Source: Thermoflexus sp.
Lineage (GTDB): Bacteria; Chloroflexota; Anaerolineae; Thermoflexales; Thermoflexaceae
Direction of reading: 5' to 3'
Assembly (NCBI GenBank): GCA_017743605.1
Contig: JAGHYO010000016.1
Span: 1 to 18,960 of the forward strand
DNA length: 18,960 nucleotides
The number at the start of each line of letters is the position of its first letter. The first letter of the stretch is position 1. Made by a program: the position numbers and the translations under genes. This document shows, in pieces, positions 6,938 to 13,916 of this stretch. The notes under the pieces were generated by a model. The model was not told where the DNA came from, searched no databases, and saw nothing but the letters and a program-made list of their open reading frames with translations.

Positions 6938-6972
6938 ATCCCCACGCAACCCTGTGTGCGGGGAGCCTCCCC

Positions 6973-8469
6973 ATGCGGGTGCGGAATTACATCAATGGCG
7001 AATGGGTGGAGGCGCGATCCGAGGAGTGGTATCTGGACCTCAACCCGGCCACGGAGGAGCCCGTGGCCGAGGTGGTGAAATCCGACGAGCGGGACGTGGC
7101 CGCCGCGGTGGAGGCCGCCGAGGCCGCTTTCGAGAAGTGGCGGAAGGTCCCGGCGCCCAAACGGGCGGAGATCCTGTATCGAGCCGGGCAGCTGCTGCTG
7201 GAGCGCAAGGAGCAGATGGCCCGCCTGCTCACCCAGGAGATGGGGAAGATCCTCCTGGAGGCCCGTGGAGATGTGCAGGAGGCCATCGATATGGCCTTCT
7301 ACATCGGCGGGGAGGGCCGCCGCCTCCTGGGCTACACCGCCCCAGTGGAGCTGCCGAATAAGTTCGGGATGGCCATCCGCGATCCCATCGGGGTCGTTGC
7401 ATGCATCACCCCCTGGAACTTCCCCATCGCCATCCCCTCCTGGAAGATCTTCCCCGCCCTGGTTGCCGGCAACGCAGTGATCTTCAAACCCGCCACCGAC
7501 ACCCCGGCCACCGCCGCCGAGTTCGTGCGGATCTTCGAGGAGGCAGGGCTCCCGCCGGGCGTCCTCAACCTGGTCATCGGCCCCGGCCCCACGGTCGGCA
7601 ATGCCCTGGTCGAGCATCCCACGGTGAAGGCCATCTCCTTCACCGGCTCCACAGAGGTCGGGCGGGATCTCTATGTCCGGGCCGCTCGGCATCTCAAGCG
7701 GGTCTCCCTGGAGATGGGCGGCAAGAACGCGATCATCGTGATGGAGGATGCCAACCTGGAGCTGGCCATGGAGGCCACCCTGTGGGCAGCTTTCGGGACC
7801 ACTGGGCAGCGCTGCACGGCGTGCTCCCGGCTGATCCTCCACAGGCCTATCAAGGAGAAGTTCACGGAGATGCTGGTGGAGCGGGCGAAGGGGTTGCGGC
7901 TGGGCAACGGCCTGGAGCCGACCACCGAGGTGGGGCCGCTGATCAACGCGGCAGCAGTGCGGAAAGTCCAATCCTACGTGGAGATCGGGAAGGGGGAGGG
8001 AGCACGGCTGCTATGCGGCGGCAACCCGGTCAAGGTCAACGGCAAAGGCTTCTTCTACGAGCCGACGATCTTCGACCGAGTGCAGCCGGACATGCGGATC
8101 GCCCAGGAGGAGATCTTCGGCCCTGTGCTCTCCATCATCGAGACGGAAAGCCTGGAAGAAGCCATCTGCATCAACAACTCGGTGAACTACGGCCTCTCCA
8201 GCAGCCTCTTCACCCAGGACGTCAACAAGGCCTTCCAGGCCATCCGGGACATCACCACTGGCATCGTCTACATCAACCACGGCACCACGGGGGCGGAGAT
8301 CCAGTTCCCCTTCGGCGGCACCCGGGGGACGGGCAACGGGCACCGGGAGGCCGGACTGATGGCCATCGAGTTCTTCACGGAGTGGAAGGCAGTTTACGTC
8401 GACTACAGCGGCCAGCTCCAGCGGGCCCAGATCGACACCACCGCCTTCGGGCAGGTGTCCGTCCAGTAA
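6973..8469 (+). CDS. NAD(P)+-dependent aldehyde dehydrogenase
   Basis: A 498-residue member of the aldehyde dehydrogenase superfamily, oxidising an aldehyde to the acid with NAD(P)+. Catalytic residues are visible: Asn in ITPWNFP (about 149), Glu in LEMGGKNA (about 247) and the nucleophilic Cys in GQRCTACSR (about 281). The C-terminal block FPFGGTRGTGNGHREAG resembles that of glyceraldehyde, 2-oxoglutarate-semialdehyde and aminoadipate-semialdehyde dehydrogenases, so the substrate cannot be fixed; succinate semialdehyde is another candidate. I use ATG 6973, with residues RNYINGEWV following, because it lies just downstream of a consensus promoter; the longer reading from 6895 would include that promoter. 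A GGGGAG ribosome site could pair with the CTCCCC next to the start codon. Single-gene unit, divergent from icd. Confidence 0.94.
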   Translation: MRVRNYINGEWVEARSEEWYLDLNPATEEPVAEVVKSDERDVAAAVEAAEAAFEKWRKVPAPKRAEILYRAGQLLLERKEQMARLLTQEMGKILLEARGDVQEAIDMAFYIGGEGRRLLGYTAPVELPNKFGMAIRDPIGVVACITPWNFPIAIPSWKIFPALVAGNAVIFKPATDTPATAAEFVRIFEEAGLPPGVLNLVIGPGPTVGNALVEHPTVKAISFTGSTEVGRDLYVRAARHLKRVSLEMGGKNAIIVMEDANLELAMEATLWAAFGTTGQRCTACSRLILHRPIKEKFTEMLVERAKGLRLGNGLEPTTEVGPLINAAAVRKVQSYVEIGKGEGARLLCGGNPVKVNGKGFFYEPTIFDRVQPDMRIAQEEIFGPVLSIIETESLEEAICINNSVNYGLSSSLFTQDVNKAFQAIRDITTGIVYINHGTTGAEIQFPFGGTRGTGNGHREAGLMAIEFFTEWKAVYVDYSGQLQRAQIDTTAFGQVSVQ

Positions 8470-8499
8470 CATCCGTCCGGTCCTCGGTTCATGGCAAAC

Positions 8500-8522
8500 G
8501 GGGCGGACCGGGCGTCCGGCCC
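8500..8522 (+). terminator. Imperfect GC hairpin after the aldehyde dehydrogenase
   Basis: GGGGCGGAC (8500-8508) pairs with GTCCGGCCC (8514-8522) around a CGGGC loop: 5 bp, one G-G mismatch, then 3 bp. No T-run follows. It lies about 30 bp past the stop codon. A terminator role is possible but weakly supported. Confidence 0.3.
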
Positions 8523-8555
8523 GCTCTGCTCTCCAATGTGGAAGCCTCTTCGGCC

Positions 8556-8598
8556 TTGCAAGTAAAGTTCGCATGGTTTAGTAAAATTGTGCTAAGAT
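8556..8598 (+). promoter_or_regulatory. Candidate iscX-nuo promoter
   Basis: An AT-rich island in a GC-rich context upstream of iscX. TTGCAA (8556-8561) can serve as a -35, with TAAAAT (8582-8587, 20-bp spacer) as one -10 choice. TAAGAT (8593-8598) is a second -10 choice, only 4 bp before the start codon. Either would give a very short leader or none. No Shine-Dalgarno precedes the iscX ATG. The exact promoter cannot be settled by reading. Confidence 0.4.
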
Positions 8599-8604
8599 TC
8601 ACAT
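8587..8604 (+). promoter_or_regulatory. Candidate Rex operator at the iscX-nuo start
   Basis: The sequence TTGTGCTAAGATTCACAT matches the general bacterial Rex consensus TTGTGAA-N4-TTCACAA at 11 of 14 specified positions, with the correct spacing between TGTG and CACA. It overlaps the iscX start codon and the likely -10 or transcription start, an ideal position for repression. A rex gene is encoded about 4 kb away, and complex I genes are well-known Rex targets in other bacteria. Binding is inferred, not shown. Confidence 0.6.
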
Positions 8605-8815
8605 GACACGTTTCTATTGGGATGATGCGTATCCGATTGCACGGGCGTTGCGGGCGGCCCATCCAGGCGTGGACCCGCTTTCGGTCGATTGGGACACGTT
8701 GCACCGGTGGGTGGTCGCCCTGCCAGGTTTCGCGGACGATCCGCGCCTGAAGGATCCAGTGCGGCTGGAGGAGATCCAGCGAGAGTGGCTAGAGGAGGTG
8801 CTCGCCCATGGATGA
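8603..8815 (+). CDS. iscX: IscX-family Fe-S cluster assembly protein
   Basis: A 70-residue acidic protein of the IscX (YfhJ) family, which binds iron and the cysteine desulfurase IscS and tunes Fe-S cluster assembly. The blocks WDDAYPIARAL, the LHRWVVALPGFADDP core and the C-terminal LEEIQREWLEEVL match the family, and the length is typical (about 65-75). No Shine-Dalgarno lies upstream of the ATG, and the putative promoter is within a few bases, so leaderless translation is possible. Its end overlaps the nuoB start by 8 bp. IscX usually closes isc operons; here it heads a complex I gene set and no other isc gene is in the window. Confidence 0.88.
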   Translation: MTRFYWDDAYPIARALRAAHPGVDPLSVDWDTLHRWVVALPGFADDPRLKDPVRLEEIQREWLEEVLAHG

Positions 8816-9476
8816 GCTGCGCGATCTGAACACCATGCCGATTCCCTCCGAACTGCGCCACAACGTCTTCGTCACCACCATCGACCGCTTCGTGAGCCAC
8901 ATTTATAACTGGGGGCGCAAGCGATCGGTCTGGCCTATGATGTTCGGCCTCGCCTGCTGCGCCATTGAGATGATCTGTGCCGCGGCCAGCCGCTTCGATA
9001 TCGCTCGCTTCGGCTCCGAGCTGATGCGCCCCAGCCCCCGCCAGGCGGATCTCATGATCGTCTCCGGCACCGTCACCAAGAAGATGGTCCCCCAGATTGT
9101 CCGCCTCTACAACCAGATGCCGGAGCCTAAATATGTGATCTCGATGGGGGCCTGCGCCACGGGCGGCGGCCCGTTTAAGGAGGGCTACAACGTGGTCTCC
9201 GGCATCGACAAGTTCATCCCGGTGGATGTGTATGTGCCGGGTTGTCCGCCGCGGCCGGAGGCTCTGTTGCACGGGCTGCTCAAGCTCTACGCCAAGATCG
9301 AGCGCCAGTCCGTGCGGGGGGTCCCCTGGTATCAGAAAGGGGATTCCGAAGCCATCCCGGTGCCGATGCTGGGGCCGGATCTGATCGACCCCCGGCGTCT
9401 GCCGGAGATCCGTGCCCGGCTGGCCGAGCTGCGCGCGCAGCAGAGCGCGCCCTCGGAGGAAGCCTCCAGCTCCTGA
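8808..9476 (+). CDS. nuoB: NADH-quinone oxidoreductase subunit B
   Basis: Complex I subunit of the peripheral arm that carries cluster N2, the last Fe-S centre before quinone. The 222-residue product has the four ligand cysteines: an adjacent Cys pair in GLACCAIEM (about 50-51), one in MGACATGGG (about 116) and one in PGCPPRPEALL (about 146). SGTVTKKMVP is also diagnostic. The C-terminal 30 residues are a charged, Ala/Ser-rich extension. The ATG overlaps iscX by 8 bp and is preceded by a strong AGAGGAGGTG ribosome site inside iscX. It is followed 25 bp later by nuoCD. Confidence 0.97.
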   Translation: MDELRDLNTMPIPSELRHNVFVTTIDRFVSHIYNWGRKRSVWPMMFGLACCAIEMICAAASRFDIARFGSELMRPSPRQADLMIVSGTVTKKMVPQIVRLYNQMPEPKYVISMGACATGGGPFKEGYNVVSGIDKFIPVDVYVPGCPPRPEALLHGLLKLYAKIERQSVRGVPWYQKGDSEAIPVPMLGPDLIDPRRLPEIRARLAELRAQQSAPSEEASSS

Positions 9477-9501
9477 TCCTTGCCGGTTGGGGAGGGAAAG
9501 G

Positions 9502-11280
9502 ATGAGCACAGCGACCAAGACCAAGGCGGCTCCCCTGGCGGAGCTCCGGGGCGACCTGGCGATCCTCAAGGAGCGGTTCGGGGACGCGGTCCAACCCGCG
9601 GAATATGAGGGCGTGGTCATCGCCAACGACGCCCTGGTGGAGGCGGCCCGCTTCATCCGGGACGAGCTGGGCTACCGGTATCTCTCCAGCGTGACGGCGG
9701 TCGACTACATCGAGCAGGGCTATTTCGAGGTGGTCTACCACGCCTATCGTCTCGAGGGCGGCGGCCCCCTGGTGTTCAAAGCCCGGACCCTCCGGGATGT
9801 GGTCACGGTGCCTTCCCTGGTTTCGGTGTGGCCGGGGGCCGACTTCCAGGAGCGGGAGGCCTGGGATCTGATGGGGATCCGTTTTGCCGGCCATCCGAAC
9901 CTGAAGCGGATCCTGCTGTGGGAGGGGTTCCACGGGCATCCCCTGCGCAAGGACTGGAAGGAGCCTTATTACGAGGAGGAGCATAAGCCCTTCGGCAGCC
10001 GCTGGCCCTCCGGCCATCACGTGCGGGCGGAGGACCGAGTCCTCTGGCAGGACAACGTTCACTATCCCCTAGATTGGGATCCCGATCAGGCTGAGGACAC
10101 CTCAGACGAGTTGCTGTACATCGGCACAGGGCAGTTCGCCCGGGCGGACACAGGGGAGACGGTGGAGCCGAAGACCCTGCGCACGGAGCGGCTGGTGGTC
10201 AACATGGGCCCCCAGCATCCCAGCACCCACGGGGTCTTCCGCATGGCGGTCACCTTGGACGGGGAGACCATCGTGCGTCTGGAGCCGGTCATGGGCTATC
10301 TCCACCGCAACCACGAGAAGATCGGCGAGCGCAATTTGTATCTCCAGAACATGCCTTACACGGACCGGCTCGACTACATCTGCTCGATGAGCAACAACCT
10401 GGGATACGCTATCGCCGTGGAGAAGCTGCTGGGGATCAAGCCCCCGGAGCGGGCAGAGTATCTGCGGGTGATCATGGCCGAGTTCACCCGGATCATCAAC
10501 CACCTCTGGGCCATCGGCTTCCTTCTCAACGACCTAGGGGCCTTCTTTACCCCTGCCCTCTATGCCATCGAAGAGCGGGAGCTGATCCTGGACCTCTTCG
10601 AGGAGGCCTCGGGCTCCCGGATGATGTGCAACTACATGCGTTTCGGCGGCGTGGCCCACGATGTCTCCGACGACTGGATCGCCCGGGCCAAGGAGCTGGT
10701 TTGCAACCGTCTCCCTCAGGCCATCGAGGAGCTGGACCGCTACCTTACCCATAATGAGCTGATCAAAGCCCGCTGCCAGGGGGTGGGGGTGCTCCCGCCA
10801 GACCTGGCGGTGGCCTACAGCGCGGCGGGGCCGGTGCTGCGTGCCTCAGGGGTCCCTTACGACGTGCGCCGGGCGGAGCCCTACAGCATCTACGATCGTT
10901 TCGACTTTGACGTGGCGGTCCGCTACAACGGGGACGTTTACGACCGATACTTGATCCGCATTGACGAGATGTGGCAGTCCCTGCGTATCCTCCGCCAGGC
11001 CCTGGATCAGCTTCCCAACGGGGAGATCCAGGCGGGCAAGAAGCAGTATATGATCCGCGTGCCCGCCGGGCAGGCCTACGGGCGGGTGGAGAACCCGAAG
11101 GGGGAGCTGGGCTTCTACATCGTCAGCGACGGCAGCCCCAACCCCTACCGTTATCACATCCGCGCGCCGTCCTTCATCAACCTCACTGCGCTGAACGAGA
11201 TGTGCAAGGGCCATAAGGTGGCCGACGTGGTGGTCATCCTGGGCAGCATCGATATCGTGTTGGGCGAGGTCGACCGTTAG
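9502..11280 (+). CDS. nuoCD: NADH-quinone oxidoreductase fused subunits C and D
   Basis: A 592-residue fusion of the 30-kDa (NuoC) and 49-kDa (NuoD) complex I subunits, which build the quinone-binding pocket next to cluster N2. The NuoC part spans roughly residues 1-175, with EREAWDLMGIRFAGHPNLKR and GHPLRKD. A linker rich in Asp/Glu follows, then NuoD from about residue 220: NMGPQHPSTHGV with the quinone-site His, GYLHRNHEKIGERN, YLQNMPYTDRLDY with the quinone-site Tyr, and the terminal LGSIDIVLGEVDR. No Ni-ligand CxxC pairs are present, so it is not a hydrogenase large subunit. The start ATG 9502 has GGAGGGAAAGG just upstream; the longer reading from 9412 only overlaps nuoB. Such fusions are known in E. 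coli. Confidence 0.96.
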   Translation: MSTATKTKAAPLAELRGDLAILKERFGDAVQPAEYEGVVIANDALVEAARFIRDELGYRYLSSVTAVDYIEQGYFEVVYHAYRLEGGGPLVFKARTLRDVVTVPSLVSVWPGADFQEREAWDLMGIRFAGHPNLKRILLWEGFHGHPLRKDWKEPYYEEEHKPFGSRWPSGHHVRAEDRVLWQDNVHYPLDWDPDQAEDTSDELLYIGTGQFARADTGETVEPKTLRTERLVVNMGPQHPSTHGVFRMAVTLDGETIVRLEPVMGYLHRNHEKIGERNLYLQNMPYTDRLDYICSMSNNLGYAIAVEKLLGIKPPERAEYLRVIMAEFTRIINHLWAIGFLLNDLGAFFTPALYAIEERELILDLFEEASGSRMMCNYMRFGGVAHDVSDDWIARAKELVCNRLPQAIEELDRYLTHNELIKARCQGVGVLPPDLAVAYSAAGPVLRASGVPYDVRRAEPYSIYDRFDFDVAVRYNGDVYDRYLIRIDEMWQSLRILRQALDQLPNGEIQAGKKQYMIRVPAGQAYGRVENPKGELGFYIVSDGSPNPYRYHIRAPSFINLTALNEMCKGHKVADVVVILGSIDIVLGEVDR

Positions 11281-11304
11281 CCTGCAAGCGGGAGGCGATC
11301 GGCG

Positions 11305-11928
11305 ATGATCTACGGTCTCGGCATCCTCAAGGGCCTCGGCGTCACGCTGAAGCATCTCATCCACTCCTATCTCGAGGACGTCCGTTACCTGTTCGAGGGC
11401 GGGCGTTATCAGCCGCGCCATCTCCCGGCCCGACAGGGCCCTCGGGCCCGCGGCGTGTTCACTGTCCAGTATCCGAAGGAGAAGCTGCCGCTGCCCGAGA
11501 ACTTCCGCTACATCCCCTTCCTGGTCTACGACACCCAGGAGGACAAGATCAAGTGCACCTCCTGCGGGATCTGCGCCAAGGTCTGCCCGCCCCAGTGCAT
11601 CTGGATCGTGCGGGGCACGGACCCCCAGACCGGCCGCCCCCGGCCGGAGCCCGAAGCCTTCTACATCGACGCCACTATCTGCATGTCCTGTGGCTTCTGC
11701 GCGGAGTTCTGCCCCTTCGACGCCATCAAGATGGACCACGATTATGAGCTCTCCGCTTACGAGCGCTACGAGTCGTTGCTCTTCGACCTGCCGCGCCTGC
11801 TGAAGCCCGACACCTACCACGCCCAGATCCACCCCTCAGATTGGGCGCGGGAGCTGGCGGAGAAGGAGGCGGAGAAAGCGAAGAAGGGACAGAAGGCGGA
11901 GAAGGCGGCGGCCCAGGTCTCCTCCTGA
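11305..11928 (+). CDS. nuoI: NADH-quinone oxidoreductase subunit I
   Basis: Complex I ferredoxin-like subunit holding two [4Fe-4S] clusters (N6a and N6b) that pass electrons to N2. The 207-residue product contains CTSCGICAKVCPP (Cys at about 84, 87, 90 and 94) and CMSCGFCAEFCPFDAI (about 126, 129, 132 and 136). An N-terminal amphipathic helix (LGILKGLGVTLKHLI) would lie on the membrane. The last 25 residues are a Lys/Ala/Glu-rich tail. The ribosome site GGGAGGCGATC precedes ATG 11305. It is the last nuo gene in the set: nuoA, E, F, G, H and J-N are not in the window. Confidence 0.97.
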   Translation: MIYGLGILKGLGVTLKHLIHSYLEDVRYLFEGGRYQPRHLPARQGPRARGVFTVQYPKEKLPLPENFRYIPFLVYDTQEDKIKCTSCGICAKVCPPQCIWIVRGTDPQTGRPRPEPEAFYIDATICMSCGFCAEFCPFDAIKMDHDYELSAYERYESLLFDLPRLLKPDTYHAQIHPSDWARELAEKEAEKAKKGQKAEKAAAQVSS

Positions 11929-11952
11929 GTGCGATCACGGAAAGGACCTGCG

Positions 11953-12645
11953 GTGCGCCCGCGAGCGGGAGCGATCGAAACGGCGGCGGTGCTGGAAGAG
12001 GCAGTGGCCCGGCTGCGGCAGGCAGACCCGGGGCTGCGAGCGGTGATCCTGTTCGGGTCGGCGGCCTGGGCTAAGCAGATGGCCCGCGATCTGGATCTGC
12101 TGATCCTCACAGAGGGTCAGCCGGAGGAATCTATCCTTCACGGTCTACTGGCCGATCTCCCGCTCCCAGTGGATCTGGTGATCCCACGGGTCGGGGAGCC
12201 CCTGGGCAGGCTGGCTCCGGCCATCCGCGCGGGTCGTCTGATCTGTGGGGATCCGCGGATCCTCGACGAAGCGTTATCTGGCGTGCCGGTCCCATCCCCA
12301 GAAGAGGTCTGGCGGACTCTGGCGGCCGCAGAGGATTATGCCCGCCTAGCCCAGGAGGCAACTTCTCCCCTGCGGCGGGATCGCCATTATCGGACAGCCT
12401 TCAACACCCTGTTCGAGGCTGCCCGCCTGGCTGTGATGATCTACTTGGGAACAGACGAGGAGCGCTGGGAGCATCTTTCGCGTGCGCTCCCCCCGGAGCT
12501 CGCAGAGATCTTCCGTCGCTTGATCCGTCATCTTCATATTCGATTCTGGTACGAAGGGGATTATCCACGGGAGCAGTCCAGCGAATCCTTTTGCTTGTGG
12601 AAGGAAGAAGTCCAGCGTTTCATCGAGCGATTGCTCTCCCGCTGA
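11953..12645 (+). CDS. Fused MNT nucleotidyltransferase-HEPN protein
   Basis: A 230-residue two-domain protein. The N-terminal half is a nucleotidyltransferase domain: VILFGSAAWAKQ, then DLDLLIL (GS and the Asp pair) and a third Asp in LPVDLVIP. The C-terminal half is helical and HEPN-like: DRHYRTAFNTLFEAARLAV, a LSRALPPELAEIF helix, and RHLHIRFWYEGDYP near the end. No clear Rx4-6HxY motif is seen. I chose GTG 11953 because AAGGA lies about 6 nt upstream; GTG 11929, directly abutting the nuoI stop, has no ribosome site. It lies between nuoI (24 bp away) and mrp on the same strand, so it should be co-transcribed with complex I genes. Function unknown; resistance-type (kanamycin nucleotidyltransferase C-terminal) folds are a relative. 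Confidence 0.85.
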   Translation: MRPRAGAIETAAVLEEAVARLRQADPGLRAVILFGSAAWAKQMARDLDLLILTEGQPEESILHGLLADLPLPVDLVIPRVGEPLGRLAPAIRAGRLICGDPRILDEALSGVPVPSPEEVWRTLAAAEDYARLAQEATSPLRRDRHYRTAFNTLFEAARLAVMIYLGTDEERWEHLSRALPPELAEIFRRLIRHLHIRFWYEGDYPREQSSESFCLWKEEVQRFIERLLSR

Positions 12646-12677
12646 GAGGCCGGGATAAGTTGAGAGGCCAGGATAAG
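12643..12677 (+). repeat. Tandem 17-bp direct repeat between the MNT-HEPN gene and mrp
   Basis: Two copies, TGAGAGGCCGGGATAAG (12643-12659) and TGAGAGGCCAGGATAAG (12661-12677), differ at one base and are 18 bp apart start to start. The first begins with the stop codon of the upstream gene, and the second contributes purine-rich sequence upstream of mrp. It looks like a local duplication of a gene end; a regulatory role is unproven. Confidence 0.8.
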
Positions 12678-12697
12678 GAATGAAACGGGAGGCTTGC

Positions 12698-13771
12698 ATG
12701 GCGACGACCGAACAGGTGATGCAAGCGCTGCGCCGGGTGATCGATCCGGAGCTGGGGCGGGATATCGTCTCGCTAGGGATGGTGCGGGACGTTCGGGTGG
12801 AGGGCGATCGGGTCTCGCTGACGGTGGTGCTGACCACCCCGGCCTGTCCCCTGACGGAGCGCATCGAGGCGGAGGTGCGCGCCGCCCTCCAGGCCCTCCC
12901 CGGGGTGCGGCAGGTGGACCTCCGGATGTCCGCCCAGGTGCCGACCCACGCCCGGCTGCAGGGGATCGAAGGCCTGGCCTTCAAGAACATCCTGGCGGTG
13001 GGCAGCGGCAAGGGCGGGGTGGGCAAGAGCACAGTGGCGGTCAACCTGGCGGTGGCCCTGGCCGGGACGGGGGCAGTGGTCGGGTTAATGGACGCGGACG
13101 TATATGGCCCGAACATCCCGGAAATGCTCGGGGTACGGCGCATCCCTGCCCCGCGGGACAACCGGATCATCCCTGCCGTGGCCTACGGAGTGCGGGTGAT
13201 GTCCATGGGGTTCCTGCTTCCCCCCGATCAGCCGGTGATCTGGCGGGGGCCGATGCTCCACAGCGCGGTGCGGCAGTTTTTGAACGACGTGGACTGGGGG
13301 ATGCTGGATTACCTGGTAGTGGATCTGCCGCCGGGGACCGGGGATGTAGCCATCTCCCTGGCCCAGCTGGTGCCCTTGACCGGAGCAGTGGTGGTGACCA
13401 CGCCCCAGGCGGTCTCGCTGAGCGACGTGGGGCGGGCGGTGGAGATGTTCCGACGGCTGGAAGTGCCCATACTGGGGGTAGTGGAGAACATGAGCGGGTT
13501 CGTCTGCCCGCACTGCGGACGGGAGACGGCCATCTTCGGGGAGGACGGTGGCCGCCGGCTGGCGGAGCGGATGGAGATACCCTTCCTGGGCCGTATCCCT
13601 CTGGACCCGCGGGTGCGGGAAGGTGGGGATGCGGGGCGGCCTCTTGTGATCGCTCACCCCGACAGCCCGGCCGCCCAGGCCATGCGCGACATTGCCCGTC
13701 AGATCGCCGCTCGCATCAGCGTCCTCAACCTCAGCGAACCGGCACCCTCCGGAGCCTCCCCCGCGCGCTGA
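12698..13771 (+). CDS. mrp: Mrp/ApbC-type Fe-S cluster carrier ATPase
   Basis: A P-loop NTPase that carries and transfers Fe-S clusters to client proteins in the cytoplasm. The 357-residue product begins with a MIP18/DUF59 domain (VIDPELGRDIVSLGMV and TTPACPLTERIE). The deviant Walker A GSGKGGVGKST follows at about 102-112, then MDADVYGPNIPEML, VVDLPPGTGD, and the cluster-binding CPHC at about 270. Eukaryotic homologues include Ind1/NUBPL, needed to assemble complex I clusters, which fits the position after nuoB-nuoCD-nuoI. ATG 12698 has GGGAGG about 6 nt upstream; ATG 12680 adds six residues but has poor spacing. A strong terminator follows, closing the operon. Confidence 0.95.
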   Translation: MATTEQVMQALRRVIDPELGRDIVSLGMVRDVRVEGDRVSLTVVLTTPACPLTERIEAEVRAALQALPGVRQVDLRMSAQVPTHARLQGIEGLAFKNILAVGSGKGGVGKSTVAVNLAVALAGTGAVVGLMDADVYGPNIPEMLGVRRIPAPRDNRIIPAVAYGVRVMSMGFLLPPDQPVIWRGPMLHSAVRQFLNDVDWGMLDYLVVDLPPGTGDVAISLAQLVPLTGAVVVTTPQAVSLSDVGRAVEMFRRLEVPILGVVENMSGFVCPHCGRETAIFGEDGGRRLAERMEIPFLGRIPLDPRVREGGDAGRPLVIAHPDSPAAQAMRDIARQIAARISVLNLSEPAPSGASPAR

Positions 13772-13793
13772 GAGGATCCTGCGAAGGATTTGG

Positions 13794-13830
13794 CAACGGG
13801 GAGGCTCGCGCGGACCTCCCCGTTGTTTTT
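13794..13830 (+). terminator. Rho-independent terminator closing the iscX-nuo-mrp operon
   Basis: A perfect 11-bp stem CAACGGGGAGG (13794-13804) and CCTCCCCGTTG (13815-13825) around a 10-nt loop, followed directly by TTTTT (13826-13830). It starts 23 bp after the mrp stop. This is the clearest intrinsic terminator in the window. Confidence 0.92.
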
Positions 13831-13916
13831 CGGCGACGGTGCGCTCCGGTGTGTCCCAAAGTCGTCGCAAACCCAGGTAGATTTTGGACAACTTCGGTCA
13901 GTTGACCTACATGGGT

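Noticed and set aside
6685..7971. 428-codon - strand open frame across the icd/aldehyde dehydrogenase junction
   Set aside because: It covers the divergent promoters and runs antisense to the aldehyde dehydrogenase; composition is typical of a GC-rich shadow frame.
8587..8604. FNR/CRP-type site upstream of iscX
   Set aside because: The TGTG-N8-CACA spacing fits Rex better than TTGAT-N4-ATCAA or TGTGA-N6-TCACA, and a rex gene is nearby.
7401..8606. 401-codon + strand frame overlapping the aldehyde dehydrogenase
   Set aside because: Frame-shifted shadow, with low-complexity Arg/Gly/His content and no motifs.
9502..11280. Reading the NuoCD fusion as a membrane-bound [NiFe]-hydrogenase large subunit
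   Set aside because: No Ni-binding CxxC pairs at either end; the quinone-site His and Tyr and the NuoD C-terminus are present, and NuoC is fused in front.
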